NCBI GenBank assembly: GCA_963721445.1
Contig: CAVRIZ010000005.1
Coordinates: 930,001-994,000, forward strand
Reading direction: 5' to 3'
DNA: 64,000 bases
From: DAIOEK01 sp963721445
Lineage (GTDB): Bacteria > Chloroflexota > Anaerolineae > Anaerolineales > Anaerolineaceae
The notes beneath the pieces are model-generated. The model was not told the origin of the DNA. It saw only the letters and a list, made by a program, of their open reading frames with translations, and made no database searches. The position numbers and the translations under genes were made by a program. This document shows, in pieces, positions 56,066 through 64,000 of the stretch. Every line of letters begins with the position of its first letter. The first letter of the stretch is position 1.

Positions 56066-57409
56066 TTATTCATATTTCAGCGCATTCACCGGTAGTAACG
56101 TCGCAGCCCGGAGGGCAGGATATAACCCTGACAGAAGTCCAACCAGGGTAGAGAATACCAGACCAAATATTGGCAGCCAGATCGGGGTAAATACTGCCGT
56201 CGTAGGCGGTAAACCTCCGGTGGTAGCCGTTTGCGAACTTAAGTAGCTCACCACCACCAGGTTCAGGATATACCCCCCACCCCAACCGATGGCAACACCC
56301 CCCAGCCCGCCAATCAGACCGATGCCAGAAGCTTCCCCGAGGAAGATGCCAAGCACATCCCGGTTCGTGGCTCCAACCGCTTTCATCAGACCGATCTCGC
56401 GAGTTCGTTCCAGGATCGCCATCGCCATGGTATTGGCGATTCCGATCGCCGCCACCAGTAATGCAACGGCACCTACCCCACCAAACACAAATTGCATGAT
56501 GAGAAAGAAACTGTTGATCCCTTGAATGTATTCTTGCGGGGTGAATGCCTGGAATCCCATTTCTTTAATCTGTTCCGAAATATCCAACGCCTGCTTTACA
56601 TCCTGCACCGAAACCGTAAGCTGTTGATACCCATCTTTCGTCCGGTTGATCGGCTTTCCCTGCGCCCAGGCATTGATAGCGGTGACATCTTCCATCGTCA
56701 TATAAATGGTATAGTCCGATTCAGCCCGCGACTCGGTTAGTATTCCCACCACCCGAACCGGTATAGTTTTTCTCACTTCCTGTCCGTCAGTAGTGTATTT
56801 GATCAGTACCAGTTTCATCCCCTGTTCCAGCGGATTTGGAGGTTCGGGAGGGGGCATGCCTGGGCGAGCTTTTGGATCGTAGAAATTAGTTAAGACCGGA
56901 GCTCCCATTATTGCAGTGCCGGGTTCAAGTTCAAGGGTCCCTTCTTGCAGTTTGAAATCCAGGTCATCCAAATTATGGGTTCCCACACCCATGATATTTC
57001 CCCATGATTCCAATCGCCCTATTTTGATTTGAGAGCCGAGTTGAAGAAAGTCGCGCGGGATGACTTTTACTACGCCAGGAATGGCCGCAATTTCAGTTAT
57101 GGTTGTAGGAGTCAGGAGTTTATTTTGTTGTGGACCAGGCTTTCCGCTACCGCCACCTCCGCCTCCCCCGCCTCCCGCCATGACCATCATTCCCGGATTC
57201 TCACCATAGGTTGGGAAAACGTTGATCTGGGTAAGAGATCCAATTCCACCAAACTGGGAGGTAAAGTTTTGTTGCAGGCCAAGACCAAGGGACACAAGAA
57301 TAACGATAGCCGCCGTACCAATGGTCACGCCAATAGCGGTCAACATTACTCTGCCTTTACGGCGATTCAGATTCTCCAGAATCAACTGGATCAGATCAAA
57401 GAAGCGCAT
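56066..57409 (-). CDS. MacB/FtsX-type ABC transporter permease
   Basis: 447 residues. N-terminal helix (MLTAIGVTIGTAAIVILVSLG), large extracytoplasmic domain, then three C-terminal helices: FVFGGVGAVALLVAAIGIANTMAMA with the REIGLMKAVGAT coupling segment. This is the four-helix FtsX fold of MacB-like mechanotransmitters. The extracytoplasmic domain contains a nine-glycine run after MVMA. It lies 11 bases after the secreted CARDB-like protein gene and is the last gene of the exporter operon. Confidence 0.92.
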   Translation of the reverse strand: MRFFDLIQLILENLNRRKGRVMLTAIGVTIGTAAIVILVSLGLGLQQNFTSQFGGIGSLTQINVFPTYGENPGMMVMAGGGGGGGGGSGKPGPQQNKLLTPTTITEIAAIPGVVKVIPRDFLQLGSQIKIGRLESWGNIMGVGTHNLDDLDFKLQEGTLELEPGTAIMGAPVLTNFYDPKARPGMPPPEPPNPLEQGMKLVLIKYTTDGQEVRKTIPVRVVGILTESRAESDYTIYMTMEDVTAINAWAQGKPINRTKDGYQQLTVSVQDVKQALDISEQIKEMGFQAFTPQEYIQGINSFFLIMQFVFGGVGAVALLVAAIGIANTMAMAILERTREIGLMKAVGATNRDVLGIFLGEASGIGLIGGLGGVAIGWGGGYILNLVVVSYLSSQTATTGGLPPTTAVFTPIWLPIFGLVFSTLVGLLSGLYPALRAATLLPVNALKYE

Positions 57410-57420
57410 GCAATTTTATC

Positions 57421-58956
57421 CTAGGGTTTGCCTGGAACCGGTACGACAGCGCCCCCACCACCACCACCACCGCCACCCTGCATGATGACCCCATTTCCAT
57501 TTCCTTCCATGGTTACTGGAGGTGTGCTTGGCTTTGCACTGTCCAGTCCAAAAATACCTTTTACGAACCGGACAACTTTTTGCCAAAATGTCTCTGGCAT
57601 GTCTACTACCGGCAAATCGACCGGAGGACCTTCCATGATGGGTGCATCTGCAACATCCACCGACAGTTTAAATTCCTGATGGCGGGGTTGGTTGAAATCA
57701 TCAGTATATTGAATTTGGATCAGAATCTCAGCTGGACCCGGAAACTCAGGGGTGAATGACACATCCATTGGATAATATCCGCCAGCATCGAGCGTCCCGA
57801 CCAGGAGGGAACTGTTGAGCATCTGACCAGCATTGGAGGTAACCGTCATATTTCCCAGAATGGTCGAATTTCGGCTCAGATTGACGACCTGGATCGGAAG
57901 CATACCTGTCTGACCGACCATGAAAGGATCGGCCGGGCGGTAAAAATTGACCTCAATTAAAGGCAGGCGGTAGACCAACAATGTAATTACCTGGTCATCC
58001 TGGTACTTGTTTCCATGTTCATCGCTGTAGATATAGGAAAACTTGACCGGATAGGTACCGGGGTTGGTTGTCACATTGACAATTAATTGCTGAGATGCCG
58101 TGATAGAAGCCTCGACATCAAGATTGCCCAATGGTTGAATATTGGATGCGCCCAATGGAGCAAAATTGGTAAATTCACCGCTGGAACCGGCTACGCCACC
58201 TGGCGCGGGTGTCCCACTATCATTTCCGGATGCTGCTGAACCACCTCCGCCCATTACCATGGTTATATTCCGGGCGGTTGCCATGCCAACATTCTTCACA
58301 TCCAGCGTGAGTTTAAAAGATGTCCCGGGTTGCAGGGGTACGACATCCGATTGATAGCCGGAAATAATCACCTGGGGTCGTTTGGAGACCGTAGGGGTCG
58401 CAGATGCGTACGATCCGCTACCGGAAGAAGCAGGTTCGCCGGCAATATTAAACGCCAGGGTCGCGTCGCTGCTGTAACTGACCCCATCGCCATCAGTATA
58501 CGAGATACTGGCTGTTATATACGCCACTTCCTTTCCGGTCACACTTTCTGCCGCCGTAAGCGATTGGCTGAGTACCACGCCATCACCAGCCCCCAATACC
58601 GATATGGCCTGGACGCCGCCTGTTCCTCTGGCTACAAAATCACCGGAAGAGAATGAAACCACCACATTTGATGCGTTTCCTGACCCTTTATTCTTTAATG
58701 TCAGTGATACATCAAATGTTTTACCTGCGGTAACTTTTTTCCCACCGCCATTATATTTGGTCACGACAACCAGTGGACGTGGAAATGGCGTCATTGTGGC
58801 TGTAGGTTCGGGAGTAAAGGTAGCTGTTGGTGTATCAGTCGGAATAGGAGGATCGGTCGGTTCTTCACCCTGCGCAAGGACCGGATTCCACCCGAAACCA
58901 GTGACAACGAGAGATAACGTGATCATTACCCAAAGAATTGTTGAAATTCGTTTCAT
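57421..58956 (-). CDS. Secreted CARDB-type multi-domain protein of an ABC exporter operon
   Basis: 511 residues. Signal peptide (residues 1-28, ending VLAQ), TPT-rich linker, then three to four immunoglobulin-like CARDB/NEW3 repeats (VTAGKTFDVSLTLKNKGSGNASNVVVSF; LQPGTSFKLTLDVKNVGMATARNITMVM). Near the C terminus is an amphipathic segment WQKVVRFVKGIFGL, then a nine-glycine run and VPVPGKP. It sits where MacA-like adaptor genes sit in MacB operons but is not a membrane-fusion protein by sequence. It could be a substrate, a periplasmic adaptor or a surface protein handled by the exporter. Confidence 0.85.
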   Translation of the reverse strand: MKRISTILWVMITLSLVVTGFGWNPVLAQGEEPTDPPIPTDTPTATFTPEPTATMTPFPRPLVVVTKYNGGGKKVTAGKTFDVSLTLKNKGSGNASNVVVSFSSGDFVARGTGGVQAISVLGAGDGVVLSQSLTAAESVTGKEVAYITASISYTDGDGVSYSSDATLAFNIAGEPASSGSGSYASATPTVSKRPQVIISGYQSDVVPLQPGTSFKLTLDVKNVGMATARNITMVMGGGGSAASGNDSGTPAPGGVAGSSGEFTNFAPLGASNIQPLGNLDVEASITASQQLIVNVTTNPGTYPVKFSYIYSDEHGNKYQDDQVITLLVYRLPLIEVNFYRPADPFMVGQTGMLPIQVVNLSRNSTILGNMTVTSNAGQMLNSSLLVGTLDAGGYYPMDVSFTPEFPGPAEILIQIQYTDDFNQPRHQEFKLSVDVADAPIMEGPPVDLPVVDMPETFWQKVVRFVKGIFGLDSAKPSTPPVTMEGNGNGVIMQGGGGGGGGGAVVPVPGKP

Positions 58957-58967
58957 AGTCTCACCAT

Positions 58968-59684
58968 TTATTGAAAAGCTGTGGTTGTGCTGGCCTCGTA
59001 GGCTGCCGCATCTACCACTCTCCCATCCAGCAAGTAGATGGTATGGGTGGAAAATCGCTGCATACGAGGATCATGGGTCACCACCAGTACGGTACGTCCC
59101 TGTTGGTGCAACTCAGATAGGAGCTGCATAATACCCATTCCGCTGCTGCTATCCAGATTCCCGGTCGGTTCATCCGCCAGGATCAATTCGGGATCATTCA
59201 CGAGTGCGCGAGCTATAGCCACCCGTTGTTGCTGCCCACCCGAAAGTTCTGTTGGTTTGTGATGTGAGCGTTTGTCCAAACCTACCTGAGTTAGCAGGTC
59301 CAATGAGCGTTGTTTTCGCAGGCGATGAGGAACACCGGCAAACCGCATTGGAAAAGCCACATTTTCCTGGGCGTTCATCGTTTGGACCAGATTGAATGAC
59401 TGGAAAATAAAGCCGACCTTTTTCCGGCGATAGACTGCAAGGGCATTCTCATCCATTTCATCCAGACTGGCGTGATCGACAAAGATCTTTCCGCCGGTCG
59501 GGCGATCCAATCCACCCAACAAGTAAAGGAGAGTACTCTTACCCGACCCGGACGGTCCCATCACCACAGTCAAGCTGCCCTGTGGAATGCTAAGATCGAT
59601 CCCTGCCAGTGCATGGACTACATTTTGCCCCATCCGAAATGTCTTGCGGAGTTGAGCAATTGATATAAAGGTGTTCGAATTCAT
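58968..59684 (-). CDS. LolD/MacB-type ABC transporter ATP-binding protein
   Basis: 238 residues from ATG 59684, which overlaps the upstream stop as TAATG; an in-frame start at 59789 would lie within the YIP1 gene. Walker A GPSGSGKST, Q-loop FQSFNLVQTMNAQENV, signature LSGGQQQRVAIARAL, Walker B LILADEPTGNLD and H-loop VTHD. It energises the permease at 56.1-57.4 kb. Confidence 0.95.
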   Translation of the reverse strand: MNSNTFISIAQLRKTFRMGQNVVHALAGIDLSIPQGSLTVVMGPSGSGKSTLLYLLGGLDRPTGGKIFVDHASLDEMDENALAVYRRKKVGFIFQSFNLVQTMNAQENVAFPMRFAGVPHRLRKQRSLDLLTQVGLDKRSHHKPTELSGGQQQRVAIARALVNDPELILADEPTGNLDSSSGMGIMQLLSELHQQGRTVLVVTHDPRMQRFSTHTIYLLDGRVVDAAAYEASTTTAFQ

Positions 59685-60481
59685 TAGAAGAAGAATGGTC
59701 TTGAAAAAGACATCCCTGAGATAACTTGGCTCACTGTGCCTGGAATTGCCTGTAGTAATACGACCAGGAAAACACAAATCAAGACACAAATGACGGCTTT
59801 TGAAAGGGTTATATTACCCATCCGTCGAGCCCCAACAGTTAATAGTACAACCTGCCATAACAGATACAAATCCACCAACCCAAGCACCACTGAGAAGTAG
59901 ATGCTGATTCCGCCGGCAGGGGCGATAAATCCGGCCAGGCCAGGCTGGCTGATCACCTGTTTCGTTACCAAAGTGGCGATGATCTGGACAACCAACCTGA
60001 TCGTTATCGCCATTGCAGACCAACTAGCCAGGTTCAACGAGGCAAGGGTGTTATTCCGGTTTCCAGCAAGCGTTAATCCAAGGTGTAAGATACTACCCAG
60101 GATAATCCAGGATAACCAGATCCCAATAATCGCGGCCAATGCCGGAAAGAGCACCGTAAAGACGGGACCATTCGTCATCGCGGCACCTTGTTGGATCTTT
60201 GCCAACTCCTCCGGGGTCAGGTAAGACATTTCGGGAGATGGCATCGTCTGAGCAGCGAGTGCCGCAGCGCTTTTCAATGGCCCATCGATCACACTTTTTA
60301 TGATCTGCAAAACTGAGAGAATTAAAAGCGGGACCAGCCAGACTGCTTTTTCTTGCGAGCAGATTTCAGACAAAGTAAATCTGGGTCTGAACCAGATATT
60401 CATCAGCCAGAACATTGGCCTGGATGGTTGCTGGACCGCAATCTCATTTTCCCCCACCTGAGCTGCGATAAGATCAGTCAT
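59684..60481 (-). CDS. YIP1-family membrane protein
   Basis: 265 residues from ATG 60481; GGAGG lies directly upstream, and an in-frame ATG at 60493 overlaps that site. A cytoplasmic start (MFWLMNIWFRPRFTLSEI) is followed by about five helices. YIP1-domain proteins are common next to ABC transporters but their job is unknown. First gene of the exporter operon; its stop overlaps the ATPase start. Confidence 0.82.
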   Translation of the reverse strand: MTDLIAAQVGENEIAVQQPSRPMFWLMNIWFRPRFTLSEICSQEKAVWLVPLLILSVLQIIKSVIDGPLKSAAALAAQTMPSPEMSYLTPEELAKIQQGAAMTNGPVFTVLFPALAAIIGIWLSWIILGSILHLGLTLAGNRNNTLASLNLASWSAMAITIRLVVQIIATLVTKQVISQPGLAGFIAPAGGISIYFSVVLGLVDLYLLWQVVLLTVGARRMGNITLSKAVICVLICVFLVVLLQAIPGTVSQVISGMSFSRPFFF

Positions 60482-60698
60482 ATTACCCTCCAATCCTGAT
60501 TTGGGACATTATACTATATATCAAAATCACGCCAATTGGTTAGGTGTACAGTACCGACGCCTGCTGAACCGGTTTTGTTCCTCAATATTTACCCAAATTC
60601 CTATCAGTTTGACAGAATAAAATTCGGGATTGGGTCACTCTACAACTGAATTCGGGATGATCACTTTCAAGGTATAATCATGACACGAAGGGGATACC

Positions 60699-61061
60699 AT
60701 GGCGCAGATACTCGTTGCGGAAGATGAAAAAGATATCAGGGAGTTGGTTGGATTCACCCTTAAATTGGCAGGTCATGACGTTCGTTATGCTATGAATGGT
60801 CAAGAAGCTGTCGATCTGGTCAAGGAATTCTTTCCCGATCTGATACTGATGGATTTGCGCATGCCGGTATTAGGCGGTAAGGAAGCGGCTGACGAAATCC
60901 GCAGAATCCCTCAAACCAGCCAGATACCCATCGTTTATCTGACCGCCAGAGATCAAGACCCCATGATCACCGGTCAGATCGCCAACGGTGTGGATTACAT
61001 CGCCAAACCATTTTCGATCGAATTACTCAATAAGAAAGTGGCTGAAGTCCTCGCTCGCTGA
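60699..61061 (+). CDS. Stand-alone response-regulator receiver
   Basis: 120 residues, receiver domain only. Acidic pair AEDEKD, phospho-acceptor Asp in LILMDLRMPV, Thr in YLTARD and Lys in YIAKPF. Such CheY-like proteins pass the phosphoryl group to other proteins or regulate by binding. A TATAAT at 60673-60678 precedes it; the upstream 180 bases hold nothing else I can recognise. Confidence 0.92.
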   Translation: MAQILVAEDEKDIRELVGFTLKLAGHDVRYAMNGQEAVDLVKEFFPDLILMDLRMPVLGGKEAADEIRRIPQTSQIPIVYLTARDQDPMITGQIANGVDYIAKPFSIELLNKKVAEVLAR

Positions 61062-61101
61062 ATATTCAAACCTATTCCCGATAGCAAATGCTCAGGCAGA
61101 C

Positions 61102-62289
61102 CTAGCCTGGGTATTTCTTTTTTCGGTAATCGTCCCCTGCCTTCTGTCCTTTGAATGTTTGGATCGTCACTGCAGTCAATTCAATCGGTAAATAACACGT
61201 CCAGAGAGAGATGAAAGACCAACCCGCTACGTATAACGTGCTGTGTCGATCTGATATTAATTCTAGAATCGCGTCAGTCGTAAACGGATTCGGCGCCCCT
61301 AATTCCAGGCAAACATCCCGTAAGGGTAGGAAAAATTTCCACAGAAAAAGACTACGCCGATTTCGTCTGCCCAACTCCTCGGATATCCTTTGTCGGTACA
61401 GATCGGGTTTCTGTTGCAGGATCACCTCAGCGGCAATCTTTCCACTTTTAATGGCCGGGCGTATCCCCTCCCCCGAGAAAGGATCAGCCAAACCGGCTGA
61501 GTCACCGACTAACAGAATCCTATCCGCTTGGAGAACGGATTTCGGGTTATAGACCGGAATGGAATGCCCATGCACGTTCACCCCGTCAAGGGAAATGCCA
61601 TGATCATTCATGATCCGGTTGAGGTGTGTCCGCAAATCCGGCGTTTTTCCAAGGTTTCCGATTCCCACCGAAAGGAAATCACCTTTTGGAAATATCCAAC
61701 TGTACCCTTCCCTGGGTCGATCAAAAATAAATACGGGCGAGTCACCATACCGGTGCTTGAGGTCAGTTGTCCAGGGGATCTCAACTTCTATGGCTCCGAT
61801 TAGATCTCGGGGAGAATTCAAACCTGATAATTTACGTACCACTGAATTTGCACCATCCGCGCCAATGACATAATCAGCAAGTAGGATCTCCCCTGATTCC
61901 AGGCCGACCTCAACGCCATCTTCTTTTTGCGATAATTGGGTGACTTTTGACCCCTGCCAAACTTCCGCGCCACTTTCTTCCAGGATCAATGCGTCAAATC
62001 GGTCCCGCATCACCATTCCCATCACACCCGGGCGGCAGGTGATGTTCGCGAGCTTTCCCCCATTGTATTCGTAAGCTATCGAAGATATTTCCTTATCAAT
62101 GACCGACTTGAATGAAAACGGAAACGTATTTTTCAGAAATTCCAGCGAGAGACCGCCACCGCAGGGTTTGTAGCGCGGTAGTTTTTCTTTCTCCAGGACC
62201 AGAACTCTTTTTCCAGCTTTTGTCAGAAAATAAGCGGCCGTCGCCCCGCCGGGTCCACCGCCAACAATGATGACATCATACCTTGTCAT
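61102..62289 (-). CDS. Geranylgeranyl-reductase-family FAD-dependent oxidoreductase
   Basis: 395 residues from ATG 62289. FAD-binding VIIVGGGPGGATAAYFLTKAGK at the N terminus, the family loop YKPCGGGLS, VIGADGANSVVRKLSG, and the second flavin motif ILLVGDSAGLADPFSGEGIRPAIKSGK. Family members reduce double bonds of isoprenoid chains of lipids, quinones or chlorophyll. In a non-phototroph a menaquinone or membrane-lipid side chain is a reasonable target. It starts five bases after the upstream gene. Confidence 0.88.
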   Translation of the reverse strand: MTRYDVIIVGGGPGGATAAYFLTKAGKRVLVLEKEKLPRYKPCGGGLSLEFLKNTFPFSFKSVIDKEISSIAYEYNGGKLANITCRPGVMGMVMRDRFDALILEESGAEVWQGSKVTQLSQKEDGVEVGLESGEILLADYVIGADGANSVVRKLSGLNSPRDLIGAIEVEIPWTTDLKHRYGDSPVFIFDRPREGYSWIFPKGDFLSVGIGNLGKTPDLRTHLNRIMNDHGISLDGVNVHGHSIPVYNPKSVLQADRILLVGDSAGLADPFSGEGIRPAIKSGKIAAEVILQQKPDLYRQRISEELGRRNRRSLFLWKFFLPLRDVCLELGAPNPFTTDAILELISDRHSTLYVAGWSFISLWTCYLPIELTAVTIQTFKGQKAGDDYRKKKYPG

Positions 62290-62294
62290 TTCTG

Positions 62295-62666
62295 TTACTC
62301 CGGAGCACTCCACTCTTTTTCGAGGTCAATGACTTCAACTACATCGGTTCCCAAATGCAAACCATACAGAGGCAGCCGGGTACGAATCAAGTAAGGGAAA
62401 CGACCGGTCCGACGATGCAATTCCACCAGTAGGACACCTGCTGCATAACCGTTCGCAGGGGGAATCAATACCAGCCGATCCTGCTTTATTTCATCCAGGG
62501 AAAGCTTGACCTTGGTGAACATGGAATCAACATCCTTGATAAAACCGTGGGCATTATTAAATTCAACAGGGAGCATAATCTGCTCATTAATTGTCAAACC
62601 GGTCAAAGCATTAAATTGTTCGAACCCGGTTTTTTGCATCTTGCCACCAAAATTTAATAAGATCAT
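62295..62666 (-). CDS. Small protein resembling CRISPR-associated Csx15
   Basis: 123 residues. Begins MILLNFGGKM, then FEQFNALTGL, LPVEFNN, a helix, LVLIPPANGYAAGVLLVELH and GRFPYLIRTR, ending DVVEVIDLE. As I recall it, this order of NF, ALTG, PVxF, xxPP, LLxELHGRxGxFP and EVIDL is that of Csx15 proteins, found in type III CRISPR loci and reported to act on cyclic oligoadenylates. No CRISPR array or cas gene lies in the window. It is in a run with a flavoprotein and DinB protein. The call is from memory of the pattern and uncertain. GAGGGAG ribosome site. Confidence 0.4.
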   Translation of the reverse strand: MILLNFGGKMQKTGFEQFNALTGLTINEQIMLPVEFNNAHGFIKDVDSMFTKVKLSLDEIKQDRLVLIPPANGYAAGVLLVELHRRTGRFPYLIRTRLPLYGLHLGTDVVEVIDLEKEWSAPE

Positions 62667-62682
62667 GACTCCCTCATCCTAA

Positions 62683-63396
62683 TTACATCGAATCGGATTG
62701 CTTGAGGATCTTTTGGATATGCTGATAGTGGTCGCGCTCATGCCAACACAGACGTCGAACCACCTTACGTGGAGACCAGATTTCGCCGCTCTTGCCAACT
62801 ACCTGATCCAGCTCAATGAGTTCCGGCAGCGTGACCAGCAGCTCGGCTCTCTCTTTCTGATACCGTTCGATTGGATCCTTGTCCAGCATCTCTTCCGGGT
62901 GTGAACGTCCAAGCCGGTCCATTAACCACCATTCTGACCGTCCGATATGCCCCAGTATCTGGCGGATCGTCATATCTTCATTCGGGTGTGCCTGGTCCAA
63001 AATGTTCTCGGGAATGCTTGAAATTAATTGCAGCATATCCTCTCTCGCCCAGGTCAACACCTTCATCGCATGTTCCACATCCTCTTGAGAAAGGATCTTC
63101 CAATCGGTTTTGAACCAGGCTTTGATTAACCGTCCGCTACTTGATACCACCTGATACGATGGGTCGATAAAATAATCATCGTATACATCCACCAGCCGGA
63201 TGTCGATCTCTGCCGGATTGAACCAATTATCCTGCGTGTGTGATTCCAGCCAGGCGATATAATCGGGGATTGCTTTCGCCATGGCAACCACGGCAGATTG
63301 TCCATCCGCTCCATACCCGATGCAGCCAAAATGCTCCAACGACCAGGCCAGCGAACGGCCTTCGTTATTATTTTCCACACCGATCAGAACTCGCAT
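62683..63396 (-). CDS. DinB-like four-helix protein with N-terminal extension
   Basis: 237 residues. The C-terminal 150 residues are DinB-like: LGHIGRSEWWLMDRLG and CWHERDHYQHIQKI supply histidines for a metal site. The first 85 residues (RVLIGVENNNEGRSLAWSLEHFGCIGYG) look like a HicB-type small domain. Members may be thiol-dependent transferases; the substrate is unknown. It follows the DUF402 gene by nine bases. Confidence 0.75.
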   Translation of the reverse strand: MRVLIGVENNNEGRSLAWSLEHFGCIGYGADGQSAVVAMAKAIPDYIAWLESHTQDNWFNPAEIDIRLVDVYDDYFIDPSYQVVSSSGRLIKAWFKTDWKILSQEDVEHAMKVLTWAREDMLQLISSIPENILDQAHPNEDMTIRQILGHIGRSEWWLMDRLGRSHPEEMLDKDPIERYQKERAELLVTLPELIELDQVVGKSGEIWSPRKVVRRLCWHERDHYQHIQKILKQSDSM

Positions 63397-63405
63397 ACGA
63401 TACTC

Positions 63406-63900
63406 CTATGCCCAGAAATGGCGAACAACAGAATCCCTTTGTAGGTTGAATCCAGCCGGGACGGTAAATATTCGTTTCAATTCATCTAAGGCGGATAGGG
63501 CATGATCCATTTCATCCGAAGAAATCGGCTCAGCTGCAAATTCATCTTCATCCAGAACGATCTGCCTTCCATCCGGAAATACCAACAGATCCAACGCCAG
63601 GTCTCGATAGGAGATATTCCATCGCCGAAAAGTGGCGGGAGCGGTGACATTACAATACCACCCTTTTAGATGGTTATCATCCCGGTCGTAAATTTCAAAG
63701 ACGTTGTACCACTTTTTTCGATAATACGCCTCATAGAATAGATCGCCCTTCTTGAGCAGCATGCCGTTGAAGAAAAAATCATCTTTGCTGAATTTTGCGG
63801 TCAGTACAAGCTTCTCAGAATCGCGAACAACCACATCCCCCGTGTATCGCCATGCTTCATCCCCGGTTGACGTGAGCTTGATGACTGTGATCTTAGGCAT
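63406..63900 (-). CDS. DUF402-family protein
   Basis: 164 residues. Features FYEAYYRKKWYNVFEIYDRDDNHLKGWYCNV and LDLLVFPDGRQIVLDEDEF, the conserved DUF402 core with acidic metal-binding residues. Some members are nucleoside di- or triphosphate hydrolases; others are unknown. Its ATG overlaps the end of the upstream gene by eight bases. Confidence 0.8.
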   Translation of the reverse strand: MPKITVIKLTSTGDEAWRYTGDVVVRDSEKLVLTAKFSKDDFFFNGMLLKKGDLFYEAYYRKKWYNVFEIYDRDDNHLKGWYCNVTAPATFRRWNISYRDLALDLLVFPDGRQIVLDEDEFAAEPISSDEMDHALSALDELKRIFTVPAGFNLQRDSVVRHFWA

Positions 63901-64000
63901 TGGAATCCATTGGATAAATATTGATCTGATCGGAAGGTATTTCCAATTGTACCCGATCGCCTTTTGTGTAACGCCGCGTTAATACAAACAAATAGGTCTG
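63893..64000 (-). CDS. C-terminal end of a protein, possibly an ABC ATPase TOBE domain (right-truncated)
   Basis: 35 codons and a stop are visible, entering from the right edge. The end reads GDRVQLEIPSDQINIYPMD, similar to the TOBE ends of sugar-type ABC ATPases. The remainder lies outside the window, so the call is tentative. It overlaps the DUF402 start by eight bases, implying one operon. Confidence 0.45.
   Translation of the reverse strand, partial: QTYLFVLTRRYTKGDRVQLEIPSDQINIYPMDSNA

Noticed and set aside
1..64000. CRISPR array, prophage or integrated element
   Set aside because: No regularly spaced direct repeats, integrase, or phage structural genes were seen; the tRNA genes have no flanking direct repeats that I could find.

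Overview
The window reads as chromosomal DNA of a member of the Chloroflexota, most likely class Anaerolineae. This is an inference from gene content: proline/threonine-rich linkers with repeated TPT/TATP on secreted proteins, an archaeal-type aspartyl-tRNA synthetase, a bacterial Elp3, a Gram-positive-type LexA operator, many multi-PAS/GAF sensors and a glycyl-radical enzyme typical of an anaerobe. There is no rRNA gene and no CRISPR array. Mobile DNA is limited to one decayed IS200/RAYT-type transposase and a few REP-like palindromes.

Layout. 1-8.2 kb: a truncated giant multi-PAS sensor, small membrane proteins, a HEAT-repeat protein and a PAS-GGDEF cyclase. 8.2-13.8 kb: a PEBP lipoprotein, elp3 divergent from a Trm9-like methyltransferase, a secreted M14 peptidase, a zinc-ribbon membrane protein and mutM. 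13.9-19.3 kb: prs, an aspS-GNAT-GNAT operon, and meaB with a methylmalonyl-CoA mutase B12 subunit. 19.4-26.8 kb: a DMT transporter, a PyrK-like protein, and a tightly coupled surface-polysaccharide operon (wecC, wecB, three glycosyltransferases). 26.9-34.3 kb: lexA with two operators, a ZIP transporter, then the classic translation block (three tRNAs, tuf, rpmG, tRNA-Trp, secE, nusG, rplKA, rplJL) with an L10 leader. 34.3-42.2 kb: RAYT remnant, a glycyl-radical enzyme locus with activase, FMN-barrel protein and FadR-type regulator, and a two-component system. 42.3-49.9 kb: M23 peptidase, then a six-gene run ending in ansA and nth. 49.9-64 kb: miaB, a C39/TPR protein, GNAT, a GT39-like membrane protein, a four-gene ABC exporter operon with a secreted CARDB-like protein, a receiver, a geranylgeranyl-reductase-like flavoprotein, a Csx15-like small protein, DinB and DUF402 proteins, and the end of a probable ABC ATPase.

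The most informative biology is the elp3/Trm9-like divergent pair, which together could make mcm5U34 in tRNA as eukaryotes do, and the glycyl-radical enzyme cluster under its own palindromic operator. A major caution: at least fifteen single-base frame breaks interrupt twelve or so genes, including tuf, aspS and nusG, which cannot be lost. Most are one extra base next to an identical base. They are best read as sequencing or assembly errors, so I annotate those genes as full-length loci and give the break positions.

Transcription signals are readable: a strong TATAAT, usually preceded by GG or GC, lies just before many genes with a weak -35 element, and in two cases it is so close to the start codon that the mRNA would be leaderless.
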